From Moraxella boevrei DSM 14165 (GTDB taxonomy: Bacteria > Pseudomonadota > Gammaproteobacteria > Pseudomonadales > Moraxellaceae), in the NCBI RefSeq assembly GCF_000379845.1, contig NZ_KB903808.1:1-64000 (forward strand): a stretch of 64,000 nt of DNA, given 5' to 3'. Shown here piece by piece: positions 8,160-16,914 of this stretch. Positions within the stretch are counted from its first letter, which is position 1, and every line of letters starts with the position of its first letter. Below the pieces are notes generated by a model. It saw only the letters and a list, made by a program, of their open reading frames with translations, was not told the origin of the DNA and did no database searches. The position numbers were made by a program, and so were the translations under genes.

Positions 8160-9458
8160 ATGAGAAATATAAAAATTAAAAGGTGTATCTATTTATTCTT
8201 TTTTGTGAATAGTTCTCCTATTTATGCATTTAATTTACAAGAAGCGTGGGTTGCCGCACAAAAAAATTCTGCGGATTATCAAGAAGCATTTTATCAAAAA
8301 AATGTTATTCAAGAAAAACAACAGCAGGCCAAATCAGTTTTCTATCCACATCTTTCAGGGAATATCCATTATCAGAATCAACCTCATTCTTCAACCCCTA
8401 TTAAAGAAAATTATGGTTGGGATTTACAACTTAGTCAAACTTTATTTAATGGAAATGAAATTGCCAAATATCATCAAAGTATCTATAATAGTAAAGCAGC
8501 TGAGAAAAATTATAACAATGCTAAAGAGCAACTATTATACAATGTGGCAGAAAACTATTTTAACCTGTTACTCAGTAACGAAACAATTATTGCTTACACA
8601 GCAGAAAAGATATCTTATGAACAACAACTCAAGCATGCTCAGGCATTATTTGATAAAGGTGCTGCCACAGCACTAGATATACATGAAGCTCAAGCAGGTT
8701 ATGATAGTGCCGTAGCACAAGAAATTGCTGCAATTGCAAAAAGACAAATTTTAGAAAATCAGCTTAATAACTATACAGGGTTAGATAGTAAACAAATTGA
8801 GCCTATTTCTATCCTTAATCAAATTGATAATTATCTTTTACAGGTTAAAAAATATAGCTTAGATGAATGGCAGTTGATTGCTTTAGAAAACAATCATAAA
8901 TATTTAGCACAAAAATATACTGTTAACAGCCAAGAAGAAGCTCTCAAAGCTGCTAAAAATAGTCGTTTGCCTACACTCAAAGGACAAATCAAATATCAAG
9001 ATAATCAAGATACATCATCTTCTAATAATTATAAAGTTCGTGGTAAAGAAAGAAACACTACAATACAATTACAGGTTAATATTCCTTTGTTTACAGGTGG
9101 GGATCTAAGTAGTAAAATAAATGAAGCAATTAATCAATATGAGGCAACTCGTGCTCAACTAGTCGCTATAGAGAGACAAATTAAATTGGCGATACGTCAA
9201 GCCTATACTGAAAGTAATACTATGTACCATCAAATTCTTGCACAAGAACGTGTATTTAAAAGCAGGCAACTCCAACTCAAATCAACTGAAACAGGAAAAA
9301 TATATGGTATGAGAAATCATTTAGAAGTAATACGGGCTAGACAAGGGGTAACAGAGGCAGAGCAAAAACTTGCAGAGGCTAAATATAAATTTTTAATGGC
9401 TTACCTAACACTTATTAAAGAAAGTGGTTTAGAATTGGAAAAAAATATAAGCTTATGA
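8160..9458 (+). CDS. tolC: Outer-membrane channel protein TolC of the RTX exporter
   Basis: The 432-residue TolC-family protein forms the trimeric outer-membrane exit duct for the toxin. A short signal peptide ends at about IYA-F (residue 23). The rest shows the duplicated TolC plan: two long alpha-helical hairpins rich in Ala, Gln and Asn, and short beta strands, with repeated family features such as LFNGNEIAKYHQS and PLFTGGDLSSKI and a Gly-containing NYTGLD. Linkage to mbxCABD indicates a dedicated channel, distinct from the lipoprotein channel of the RND pump at 21911. E. coli hly operons normally lack their own tolC, whereas Moraxella mbx loci carry one. Confidence 0.92.
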   Translation: MRNIKIKRCIYLFFFVNSSPIYAFNLQEAWVAAQKNSADYQEAFYQKNVIQEKQQQAKSVFYPHLSGNIHYQNQPHSSTPIKENYGWDLQLSQTLFNGNEIAKYHQSIYNSKAAEKNYNNAKEQLLYNVAENYFNLLLSNETIIAYTAEKISYEQQLKHAQALFDKGAATALDIHEAQAGYDSAVAQEIAAIAKRQILENQLNNYTGLDSKQIEPISILNQIDNYLLQVKKYSLDEWQLIALENNHKYLAQKYTVNSQEEALKAAKNSRLPTLKGQIKYQDNQDTSSSNNYKVRGKERNTTIQLQVNIPLFTGGDLSSKINEAINQYEATRAQLVAIERQIKLAIRQAYTESNTMYHQILAQERVFKSRQLQLKSTETGKIYGMRNHLEVIRARQGVTEAEQKLAEAKYKFLMAYLTLIKESGLELEKNISL

Positions 9459-9492
9459 TTTGTGCATTCTTTATGTTAATCTGTAATCCACG

Positions 9493-9513
9493 GGTTATAT
9501 GATAACCACTTTT
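9493..9513 (+). terminator. Weak hairpin after tolC, possible terminator
   Basis: GGTTAT and ATAACC (9493-9498 and 9502-9507) form a 6-bp stem with a 3-base loop, followed by ACTTTTATTTT. The stem is short and the T-run interrupted, so termination here is uncertain, but it lies about 35 bases after the tolC stop. Confidence 0.3.
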
Positions 9514-9657
9514 ATTTTGTGTAAATCCTAGTATTGTAACTATAGTATACTCAATCTCCCATTCCATTTAGCAAACAGCAGATTTAAGGTGTTTTCTATC
9601 ATGGTCTGAGACTTGGGGGATTGTTAATTTGAAGTATATTAAAAAAAGCTGTTCTCA

Positions 9658-9951
9658 TTGAGCTTTTTGACATCTGGCAGTTTTTCTTATAATTTGACAA
9701 GCTCAATACGAACGAAAAACCTTAAAAAGCATTTTTATTTAACAATATCCAATATAAGCCGTGACGTTGATATCAATGCAAGCAATAATAGATGCCAACA
9801 GGCATTAGCTGATGTAGCAAGACTTCTTATGTGTAAAAAAAGTACCCTCATGTCGATACTATTGAACAATAGCGGCATACTGAAACGTGATAATTTATGC
9901 TATGGGTTGCAAAGATTCCCATACCTTAAGCAGAATATTCTCCAAGCTTAA
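9658..9951 (+). pseudogene. Possible decayed transposase (TnpB-like) C-terminus
   Basis: The 97-codon frame starts only with TTG, has no ribosome-binding site, and is stop-bounded within AT-rich sequence. Its middle reads SRDVDINASNN, which resembles the terminal RuvC motif (D-x-N-A-S/A-x-N) at the end of IS200/IS605-type TnpB proteins. The cysteine pairs that normally precede that motif are not visible, and nothing upstream in any frame is clearly TnpB. It is more likely a relic than a functional gene. The match is short and may be coincidental. Confidence 0.25.
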
Positions 9952-10155
9952 AAATTACCATAAACCTTCCCTTACCAATATCAAAGTAATTTACAAAAAT
10001 ATAATTTATTGATATAATTGAAAAAATAAGTGATTTGATTTGTTTATTTTAGTTTAAGGACTGTATTAAATTTCTAATACTGTAGATATAGCTTTGGTGG
10101 TGGGAGTAGATCAAATACTCAACACCCTAGTTTTTTCAAAAAATTGACAAAAAAA

Positions 10156-10830
10156 ATGGCAATCAAAGACTGGCAAATTGACGAACGCCCACGAGAAAAA
10201 CTGCTGTTAAAAGGAGCAGAAAGCCTATCTGACAGCGAACTTTTAGCCATATTTTTACGCACAGGCACGAAACAAAAATCTGCCATTGAATTAGCCAGAG
10301 AATTAATTGAAACATTTGGCAGTTTGGCAAATATCTTTTCTGCACCGCCTGATGACGTCATGTCTTACAATGGCGTTGGTATTGCCAAATATACCCAAAT
10401 TTTAGCCAGTCTGGAAATGGCAAAACGCTACTTGGCAAGCCAAATGCAACAAACCCCAGTATTAAACTCTAGCCAACTTGTCAAAGATTACCTAACCACC
10501 CAATTACGCCATTTACGCCGAGAAGTTTTTGCGGTACTATTTTTAACCAATGAGTTAAAATTAATTCACTTTGAAATATTATTTACAGGTGGTATTTCAT
10601 CTTGTTCAGTCTGTATCAAAGAAGTATTAAGAAAAACTTTGCAATATGGAGCAGGGCAACTGATTATCACCCACAATCACCCAAACACATCTGCCATACC
10701 GTCAAAAGATGACCTTGAATTGACCAAAAACTTATTTCAGGCGTGTGAATTGATAGATGTCACCTTGATAGACCATATTATTGTGGGAAATAACGAAACA
10801 AAGTCTTTAAAAGAATTAAACTTATTCTAA
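10156..10830 (+). CDS. radC: RadC-family JAB/MPN-domain protein
   Basis: The RadC-family protein of about 224 residues has an N-terminal helix-hairpin-helix part (ERPREKLLLKGAESLSDSELLA) and a C-terminal MPN/JAMM domain with the metal motif HNHPN...S..DD (ITHNHPNTSAIPSKDD). The molecular function of RadC is unsettled; the old link to DNA repair was not upheld, and the fold suggests a metal-dependent hydrolase. I chose the ATG at 10156 (MAIKDW), which is the common family N-terminus; a TTG four codons upstream is also possible. Neither has a good ribosome-binding site. Its end overlaps the convergent CPBP gene by 9 bases. Confidence 0.9.
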   Translation: MAIKDWQIDERPREKLLLKGAESLSDSELLAIFLRTGTKQKSAIELARELIETFGSLANIFSAPPDDVMSYNGVGIAKYTQILASLEMAKRYLASQMQQTPVLNSSQLVKDYLTTQLRHLRREVFAVLFLTNELKLIHFEILFTGGISSCSVCIKEVLRKTLQYGAGQLIITHNHPNTSAIPSKDDLELTKNLFQACELIDVTLIDHIIVGNNETKSLKELNLF

Positions 10831-11541
10831 ATCCAACAAATACAACGGCAAACCAAGGCCCAAAATATCAAAAAAACTGTGAGCTAACATAAAAGCAGGC
10901 AAATCATCGTATTTTAAGCGTAATAACGAAAACGAAATCCCAAGCGTGGTAATCACCAACGCACCACCAATGCCTTGATAGGTATGAAAAGAAAAACGAA
11001 TCAGCAAACTAAACATCAGGGCAAAAGGCAAATATTTTCTTTGTACCGCAAAGATAATGCCCAAAAAATACAATTCTTCAAAAAAACCATTTAACAACGA
11101 AAACGCCAGTAAAGACGGCGAAAATTGGGAAAAATGTTCGTTGAAAGAATATACTTGCTCCGAGCCAGTATTCCCCAAAGGTGGATATAAATTGGGAAAT
11201 AGCCACATTTGTAAATATTCATAACTGCTAGCAACTGTGCCTGCGATAACAAAGTACATCAGCGTTTTTAGCAAAAAGTTACGGCGGATTTTTAAGTTAA
11301 ATTGACTAAAATCAAATTTTCTAAAAGCTAAATAAATAAAAGCGATTACTAAGGTAATACTTTCTTTGGCAATGCCCATTAAATTTATTGTATCATCAAA
11401 AACCAGTGTCTCTGGGGCGACTTGATTGTTGGTCGTCAGCTCCAAAAAACCATAGGCTGAATTAAAAATCGCTTCACCAAAAAAAATGATTGTTAAAATA
11501 GCGATATCAATAAGGTTTAAAAAAGGTAGTTTTTTTAACAT
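10822..11541 (-). CDS. CPBP-family intramembrane protease-like protein
   Basis: This 239-residue polytopic membrane protein has about seven hydrophobic segments. It carries CPBP (Abi/Rce1-like) motifs: EELYFLG at 155-161 for motif 1, SFHTYQG for motif 2 and AHSFFDILG (H221, D225) for motif 3. Family members are glutamate intramembrane proteases used in prenyl-protein processing or bacteriocin immunity; most bacterial ones have no known substrate. Motif 1 is normally EExxxR and the Arg is Leu here, so activity is uncertain. Its ATG lies two bases after the gspE stop, so it is probably translated from the same message. Confidence 0.7.
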   Translation of the reverse strand: MLKKLPFLNLIDIAILTIIFFGEAIFNSAYGFLELTTNNQVAPETLVFDDTINLMGIAKESITLVIAFIYLAFRKFDFSQFNLKIRRNFLLKTLMYFVIAGTVASSYEYLQMWLFPNLYPPLGNTGSEQVYSFNEHFSQFSPSLLAFSLLNGFFEELYFLGIIFAVQRKYLPFALMFSLLIRFSFHTYQGIGGALVITTLGISFSLLRLKYDDLPAFMLAHSFFDILGLGLPLYLLDLE

Positions 11542-11543
11542 GA

Positions 11544-13040
11544 TTAATCCGTCTCTTTACTCACTCTTAATACTTCTTCCAATGTGGTTTTACCTTGCAG
11601 TACTTTTTTTAAACCGTCTGTACGGATAGATGGCGATTTGGTACGAGCGTATTTTTCCAGTTCAAACTCGGCAACTTGGGCGTGAATCAGCTGGCGTAAT
11701 TTGTCATCAATCGGTACAACTTCATAGATAGCGGTTCGCCCTTTAAAGCCTGAATGGTTGCACTTTTCACAGCCAACGGGTTTTGGTAATTTGTCTGTGG
11801 ATAGCCCAACTTCTTTAAAAATATTGGCAGAAAAATCATCAATGCCCGTCCATGTATGACAATGCGGACAAAGTGTGCGAACCAAACGCTGTGCGACCAC
11901 GCCAATCAGTGATGATGATAACAAAAACGGCTCAACGCCCATATCAGCAAGGCGGGTTACTGCACCGATGGCGGTGTTGGTGTGTAAGGTGGAGAGTACC
12001 AAATGCCCTGTTAAGGATGCTTGTACGGCGATTTCGGCGGTTTCCAAATCACGGATTTCCCCAACCATGACCACATCAGGGTCTTGGCGGAGCATGGCTT
12101 TTAGGCTTCTGGCAAAGGTCATATCCACTTTGTTATTGACTTGGGTTTGTCCAATGCCGTCAAGCTGAAATTCTATGGGGTCTTCTGCGGTTAAAATATT
12201 GCGAGTATTGTCGTTTAATTCAGATAAACTGGCATAAAGTGTGGTGGTTTTGCCCGAGCCTGTTGGTCCTGTTACCAAAATAATGCCATGCGGACGATGA
12301 ATCAGATATTTTAAGGTGGCAAAATCATCATCAGACAAACCCAAATAAGTCATATTAAGCCGTCCTGCTTGTTTATCTAAAAGACGCATGACCACACGTT
12401 CGCCAAAGTTTGACGGCAAAGTAGAAACACGTACGTCCACTTCTCGCCCTGCAAGGCGAAGTGAGATACGACCGTCTTGCGGTACACGTTTTTCGGCGAT
12501 GTCCAGTTTTGCCATGACTTTGATACGAGAGACGAGCAGGGGAGCAAGTTCACGTTTTGGGCTGACGATTTCTTTTAATTGTCCGTCCACCCGAAAACGC
12601 ACAGATAGGCGTTTTTCAAAGGTTTCAATATGGATATCTGACGCATTTAGGCGAATGGCTTCGGAGAGTAATGCATTGATTAAGCGGATAATCGGTGCAT
12701 CATCTTCTTGGTCCATCAAATCTTCGGTTTCAGGCACGCTGTCGGCAAGGCTTGCCAAATCTGGGTGGTCTTCTAGCCCTTGTGCGATATGTTGGCTTTC
12801 GCCTGTGTTGCCTGCATAAGTGCTGGCGAGACGTTTGTCAAAGTCTTCCACATTTACCATCTCAATGACTAACGGCAAGGCAATGCCCTGACTACTGGCA
12901 AAACGATTGGCTTCATTGATAGCGGTCATGGGCGTGCTATCGGTGATAATTAGGCTTGGCGGTAGGTCAAATTCGGCATAATTTAACAAAATTTGATGAC
13001 GTTTGGCAAAACTGTAAGGCAAGGCGACTGGATTTAGCAT
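11544..13040 (-). CDS. gspE: Type II secretion system ATPase GspE
   Basis: The 498-residue protein is a GspE/PulE-type hexameric ATPase that powers pseudopilus assembly at the cytoplasmic face of the inner membrane. It has an N-terminal GspE domain, then Walker A GPTGSGKT (258-265), an Asp box (AEDPIEF), Walker [13 protein letters not shown], a His box (LSTLHTN), and a C-terminal zinc finger with two CxxC pairs (CPHC, CEKC). Length and the [19 protein letters not shown] stretch favour GspE over PilB, and a separate PilB is at 49903. No other gsp gene is in the window, consistent with scattered T2SS genes in Moraxellaceae. Confidence 0.85.
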   Translation of the reverse strand: MLNPVALPYSFAKRHQILLNYAEFDLPPSLIITDSTPMTAINEANRFASSQGIALPLVIEMVNVEDFDKRLASTYAGNTGESQHIAQGLEDHPDLASLADSVPETEDLMDQEDDAPIIRLINALLSEAIRLNASDIHIETFEKRLSVRFRVDGQLKEIVSPKRELAPLLVSRIKVMAKLDIAEKRVPQDGRISLRLAGREVDVRVSTLPSNFGERVVMRLLDKQAGRLNMTYLGLSDDDFATLKYLIHRPHGIILVTGPTGSGKTTTLYASLSELNDNTRNILTAEDPIEFQLDGIGQTQVNNKVDMTFARSLKAMLRQDPDVVMVGEIRDLETAEIAVQASLTGHLVLSTLHTNTAIGAVTRLADMGVEPFLLSSSLIGVVAQRLVRTLCPHCHTWTGIDDFSANIFKEVGLSTDKLPKPVGCEKCNHSGFKGRTAIYEVVPIDDKLRQLIHAQVAEFELEKYARTKSPSIRTDGLKKVLQGKTTLEEVLRVSKETD

Positions 13041-13046
13041 AATGAT

Positions 13047-13946
13047 TTATTTTGTTAGTTGTTGAATGGCTTGATTTAGCAAGATTGGTTCAGGTAACTC
13101 TTGTTCTGTTTGAAATAATGCTCGTAATGCTTGCCATTCGTCATCATTTCCCCAAAATTCGGGTCTGGGCGTACTGCGTTGTTGGCGAATACCAAACAGA
13201 ATTTCCACTTCTTCATAATCACCTTGCACGGACAAATCAACACAATCGGCATCAAAGGCTTGTTTGATAAAGGGTGAATACTCATTTGCTTTTAAATCTA
13301 CTAAGCTACTAATTAAAAAAGAATTATAAGTTTTATCATGATTTGCAAAATCTTGTAATGACTTTACCAAGACATCAATGGCTGGTTCACGATTTTTGGG
13401 TTGAGTTTGGGCGATGATTTTAAAAGTTTCTTGAAAAATGCTTTTAGCAAAAGGATCATCAAGTTGGTTAGAGGCATTGACAAAATTATCAAAGGCTTCA
13501 CGTCCAAATTTTGCCAAACAAAATGGGGCAAGCTCGGATAAATAGTCATTATCATAGGTATGGCAACGGTATAACTCATTGATAATTAACGTTTCGCTAC
13601 CAGCAACTTGTAAATCAGCAATCGCACAAACACTATGCAGTGGTACAAAATAGCGGTCATCATTGGCAAAATGCAGTTTATCCGAACTAACCATTACCGC
13701 AAAAATCGGCAAATCATCAGGGCTTAAGTTAAATTGCTTGATATAATCAACGAGTGGGTAGTTTTTGGGATTGTGTAAAGGGGTGTTATTGACCAAACTG
13801 TCATGATAAAAATATTGGATATTTAAAGTCTCACCCAGTTTGCTAAACTCGTCAATCAAGCGATTTAAGCGAATTTTTTGCTCGTGGGTTAATTTTTGTT
13901 TAAATTGTGGCAAAACGGGAATTTGCGGTTTTTTTGACATTTTCAA
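13047..13946 (-). CDS. Conserved hypothetical protein, possibly DUF1186-like
   Basis: The 299-residue soluble protein has no signal peptide or membrane helix. The C-terminal half contains a stretch (FLISSLVDLKANEYSPFIKQAFDAD, then a GDYEEVEI segment) that reminds me of DUF1186 proteins with alpha-helical repeats; this is a weak resemblance only. It ends six bases before the gspE start, so it probably leads a three-gene transcript with gspE and the CPBP gene. I cannot assign a function. Confidence 0.6.
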   Translation of the reverse strand: MKMSKKPQIPVLPQFKQKLTHEQKIRLNRLIDEFSKLGETLNIQYFYHDSLVNNTPLHNPKNYPLVDYIKQFNLSPDDLPIFAVMVSSDKLHFANDDRYFVPLHSVCAIADLQVAGSETLIINELYRCHTYDNDYLSELAPFCLAKFGREAFDNFVNASNQLDDPFAKSIFQETFKIIAQTQPKNREPAIDVLVKSLQDFANHDKTYNSFLISSLVDLKANEYSPFIKQAFDADCVDLSVQGDYEEVEILFGIRQQRSTPRPEFWGNDDEWQALRALFQTEQELPEPILLNQAIQQLTK

Positions 13947-13996
13947 TCAACCTTGATGAAATTTTGCATTATTTTAACATATTTATGTGAATAATT

Positions 13997-14005
13997 TGCT
14001 ATACT
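13997..14005 (+). promoter_or_regulatory. Extended -10 promoter for thiG
   Basis: TGCTATACT (13997-14005) is a TGn extended -10 with five of six matches to TATAAT, 35 bases before the thiG start. The -35 is weak (TTAACA at 13974-13979, spacing 20). I saw no THI-box/TPP riboswitch sequence; the 93-base gap from the divergent gene is also short for one. Confidence 0.4.
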
Positions 14006-14039
14006 AAAGCAATTTTTATTGGCTAGGATAATGTGATAT

Positions 14040-14831
14040 ATGAATACCCAAAATGATTTATTAACCATTGGTTCACGCACTTTTCATTCACGCTTATTGG
14101 TCGGCACAGGCAAATATCAAGATTTATCCCAAACAGGCGAAGCAATCGCTACATCAGGGGCCGAAATTGTAACGGTTGCCATTCGCCGTACCAATATCGG
14201 TCAAAACAAAAATGAGCCAAACTTGTTAGATGTGATCTCCCCTGAAAAATATACCATTTTACCCAATACCGCAGGTTGTTTTGATGCAGACAGTGCCGTC
14301 AGAACTTGCCAGTTGGCTCGTGAGCTTTTGGACGGTCATAATTTGGTAAAATTAGAAGTCTTGGGCGATGACAAAAATCTATATCCCAATGTGATTGAAA
14401 CGGTAAAAGCATGTCGCACCTTGATTGATGACGGTTTTGACGTGATGGTTTATACATCAGATGATCCCATTGTTGCCAAAGAGTTAGAAAGTATGGGCTG
14501 TGTGGCGATTATGCCATTGGGGAGTTTGATTGGTTCTGGCTTGGGGATTTTAAATCGCCATACCTTAAGCTTAATCATTGAACAAACAAAAGTTCCTGTA
14601 CTGGTAGATGCAGGTGTTGGCACGGCATCTGATGCCAGTATTGCTATGGAGCTGGGCTGTGATGGCGTGTTGATGAATACCGCAATCGCCCATGCGAAAA
14701 ACCCTGTGTTAATGGCAAGTGCGATGAAACACGCTGTGATGGCAGGACGAGAAGCATTTTTGGCAGGGCGTATGCCATCTCGTTATATGGCTCAAGCAAG
14801 CTCGCCACAAACGGGCTATTTTTTCCGTTAA
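14040..14831 (+). CDS. thiG: Thiazole synthase ThiG
   Basis: The 263-residue TIM-barrel enzyme makes the thiazole phosphate half of thiamine from 1-deoxyxylulose 5-phosphate, dehydroglycine and ThiS-thiocarboxylate. Seen here are the N-terminal [12 protein letters not shown], the Schiff-base Lys in [10 protein letters not shown] (K104), the phosphate-binding [12 protein letters not shown] and the C-terminal [13 protein letters not shown] block. Length is typical. The sulfur carrier ThiS, often adjacent, is not encoded next to it, so it must be elsewhere. Confidence 0.95.
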   Translation: MNTQNDLLTIGSRTFHSRLLVGTGKYQDLSQTGEAIATSGAEIVTVAIRRTNIGQNKNEPNLLDVISPEKYTILPNTAGCFDADSAVRTCQLARELLDGHNLVKLEVLGDDKNLYPNVIETVKACRTLIDDGFDVMVYTSDDPIVAKELESMGCVAIMPLGSLIGSGLGILNRHTLSLIIEQTKVPVLVDAGVGTASDASIAMELGCDGVLMNTAIAHAKNPVLMASAMKHAVMAGREAFLAGRMPSRYMAQASSPQTGYFFR

Positions 14832-14877
14832 TTTTTAAAAAATAGTGTTATAAAAGATAAAAATTTAAGGCAAATTC

Positions 14878-16215
14878 ATGCGTCTATTAACCGCCGTTGA
14901 CCAACTATTTTTGTTATTAGAAAATCGCAATCAGCCCATGCACATTGGGGGATTGTTTTTGTTTGAATTGCCAAGTGATGCCAAAGATAATTTTGTCAGC
15001 GAATTGGTTGATTTGATGCGAACTAGTCAAATTCCGCCAAGTTTTCCGTTTAATCAAGTCTTGCACCGTTGGCTATTTTGGCAAACGGATAAAAATTTTG
15101 ACGTGTCACACCATTTTCGTCATATTGCCTTGCCAAAACCTGCAGGTATCACTGAGTTACTCAACTATGTTTCTAAGGAACATGGTAACCTGCTGGACAA
15201 ATCAAAACCCATGTGGGAATGCCATGTGATTGAAGGCTTGGACGGTAATCGTTTTGGACTATACTTTAAAATCCACCATGCCATGATTGACGGTGTGGCG
15301 GCGTTACAGTTGGTAAAAAAAATGCTCTCGCAATCGCCCACTGAAAAAACCAATTTACCACTGTGGGCATTGATGACACGGCATCGCCATCAATTAGATG
15401 CCCTAATACCGCCACACAAATCCGCTTGGCAAATTATCAAAGAACAAACGCGTGCCTTACCGCCCGTTGGACGTGAATTATTAAAAAATATTTACGAACG
15501 TTTTAACAAAGATTATGTCACCACGACGCAAGCTCCTGATAGTTTGCTTAATCAACCGATTTCTAGCTCACGACGTATTGCGATAGCATCATTCTCGTTT
15601 TCACGGTTTCAACAAATTGCCAAAACCCATGACGTAACCTTTAATGACGTGGTGTTAGCAGTCTGTTCAGGCGCTATTCGCCGATATTTAAACGACCAAC
15701 ACGCCCTGCCAAAAAAACCACTGGTAGGATTTGTGCCATTGTCTTTACGTGATACTCAACAAAAAAATTACAACGTCGGCAACCAAATCACCTTTATCTT
15801 AGCCAACCTTGCCACCCATATCCACGACCCCATTCAACGTTTACACACCATTCACGCCAGCACTAAAAACAGTAAAAATCGCTTTTCTCGCATGAACCAA
15901 GCCAGTTCTATTTTGTATAGTGGTATCGTATATAGCCGAGCAGGTTTACAAGTGTTAACGGGTATTATACCTGAATATCGTGGTTTTAACTTAATCATTT
16001 CTAACGTACCTGCCACCAAAAAACCGCTGTATTGGCAAGGTGCAAAATTACAAGCAATTTATCCTGCATCAGTGGTGCTAAACGACCAAGCGATGAATAT
16101 TACTTTTTGCACTTATCAAGATAACATTGAATTTTGTATCGTGGCATGTGCCAAAGTGTTGCCCAATATTGATATGATCTTAACTTATATGCAAGAAGAA
16201 GTTGATAATTTTTGA
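14878..16215 (+). CDS. Wax ester synthase / diacylglycerol acyltransferase (WS/DGAT)
   Basis: The 445-residue protein is a WS/DGAT-family acyltransferase that joins acyl-CoA to fatty alcohols or diacylglycerol, giving storage wax esters or triacylglycerol. The catalytic HHxxxDG motif is present (HHAMIDG, 133-139), as are the family N-terminus (LTAVDQLFLLLENRNQPMHI) and the C-terminal NLIISNVP block with the conserved Asn-Val-Pro. Moraxellaceae relatives (Acinetobacter) carry such an enzyme for wax storage. It stands alone, 46 bases after thiG and tail-to-tail with the TetR gene. Confidence 0.9.
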   Translation: MRLLTAVDQLFLLLENRNQPMHIGGLFLFELPSDAKDNFVSELVDLMRTSQIPPSFPFNQVLHRWLFWQTDKNFDVSHHFRHIALPKPAGITELLNYVSKEHGNLLDKSKPMWECHVIEGLDGNRFGLYFKIHHAMIDGVAALQLVKKMLSQSPTEKTNLPLWALMTRHRHQLDALIPPHKSAWQIIKEQTRALPPVGRELLKNIYERFNKDYVTTTQAPDSLLNQPISSSRRIAIASFSFSRFQQIAKTHDVTFNDVVLAVCSGAIRRYLNDQHALPKKPLVGFVPLSLRDTQQKNYNVGNQITFILANLATHIHDPIQRLHTIHASTKNSKNRFSRMNQASSILYSGIVYSRAGLQVLTGIIPEYRGFNLIISNVPATKKPLYWQGAKLQAIYPASVVLNDQAMNITFCTYQDNIEFCIVACAKVLPNIDMILTYMQEEVDNF

Positions 16216-16229
16216 TGAAATTTTTTGCA

Positions 16230-16781
16230 TTAAATTTTAACAATATGAATCATATTTTCCCAGTCATCGTGAAAATTTTTGGGAAAAGGTTGGTCTCGTT
16301 CAAAATAGTACTGAATACTTGCCATCATGAGTGTTGCCATCATGGTGGCTTGATAGTCTAGGTTATGGATGGTGTTGTTAGTTTTGTTTTGTTGTTTTGC
16401 CAATTCAATAAAATTTTGTTTGCTCATATCAAACATATCTTGATATAAATTATGCCGTTTGGTGCGGATTTTCCACAAAGCAAGCATTTGTTTTCTTAGT
16501 TCAAACATTCGCTGTCCATGACAGTGCATACTCATTTCTAGGGATTTGTCATCAATATTTAGTCTATCAGACAAGATTTTTTCTACTTGTTGGCGAAATT
16601 CGTCAATCATTTGCCCTGCTAAATCACTTTTGCCTGTGTAATATTTATAAAAAGTGGCTCGGTTTACCAATGCTTTATCCAAAATGTCTTGAATGGTGAT
16701 GTCATCATAGTTTTGTTCGCTTAATAGCTCAATAAAGGCATAACGAATGGCTTTATGGGTTTTGATAATTCGTAAATCCAT
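16230..16781 (-). CDS. TetR-family regulator of the adjacent RND efflux operon
   Basis: The 183-residue protein has an N-terminal TetR helix-turn-helix (about 8-52; DDITIQDILDKALVNRATFYKYY) and a variable all-helical ligand domain. TetR repressors next to RND pumps normally repress them and are released by pump substrates. It is divergent from the pump operon with 383 bases between. The start at 16781 (MDLRIIKTHKAIRYAF) fits the family, whose HTH begins within the first 15 residues. That it controls the pump is inferred from position only. Confidence 0.85.
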   Translation of the reverse strand: MDLRIIKTHKAIRYAFIELLSEQNYDDITIQDILDKALVNRATFYKYYTGKSDLAGQMIDEFRQQVEKILSDRLNIDDKSLEMSMHCHGQRMFELRKQMLALWKIRTKRHNLYQDMFDMSKQNFIELAKQQNKTNNTIHNLDYQATMMATLMMASIQYYFERDQPFPKNFHDDWENMIHIVKI

Positions 16782-16811
16782 GTTGTACTCGACAAATGAT
16801 TTTATTAGAGT

Positions 16812-16914
16812 TCTTGTGAAAGTAGGTTTTCCGTTTATACTGAGCTTATCAAAGTATAAGGAAAACCGTTACAGTTCTATAAGCTCACTGCGAAGGGTCT
16901 TGAATTTCACAAGA
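16812..16914. repeat. Nested palindromic element
   Basis: Outer arms TCTTGTGAAA (16812-16821) and TTTCACAAGA (16905-16914) enclose a second inverted pair, GGTTTTCC (16825-16832) and GGAAAACC (16860-16867), whose complementarity continues inward as TTATACT/AGTATAA with one extra base on the left. Further GAGCTTAT (16842-16849) and ATAAGCTC (16879-16886) are also inverted copies. The roughly 100-base unit could fold into a branched structure. It could be a MITE-like or REP-like element, or operators for the TetR protein. Confidence 0.6.

Larger units (their letters stand above)
9459..10143. other. Gene-poor right flank of the toxin operon
   Basis: This stretch of almost 700 bases separates tolC from radC. 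It contains one open frame (9658-9951, described separately), an inverted repeat ATTGAGCTT/AAGCTCAAT at 9657-9665 and 9699-9707, and otherwise AT-rich sequence without recognisable genes. Its position makes it the probable right junction of the acquired toxin locus. Confidence 0.5.

Noticed and set aside
11852-12819. Several plus-strand ORFs of 70-145 codons
   Set aside because: They all lie antisense to gspE, lack ribosome-binding sites and have Arg/Ser-rich shadow composition.
11544-13040. Calling this ATPase a second PilB or PilT
   Set aside because: The N-terminal domain, length and QDGR...DVRVSTLPS region match GspE, and a separate PilB lies with pilC and pilD at 49903.
13947-14039. TPP riboswitch upstream of thiG
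   Set aside because: The gap is only 93 bases and shows no THI-box-like sequence; only a promoter-like element is visible.
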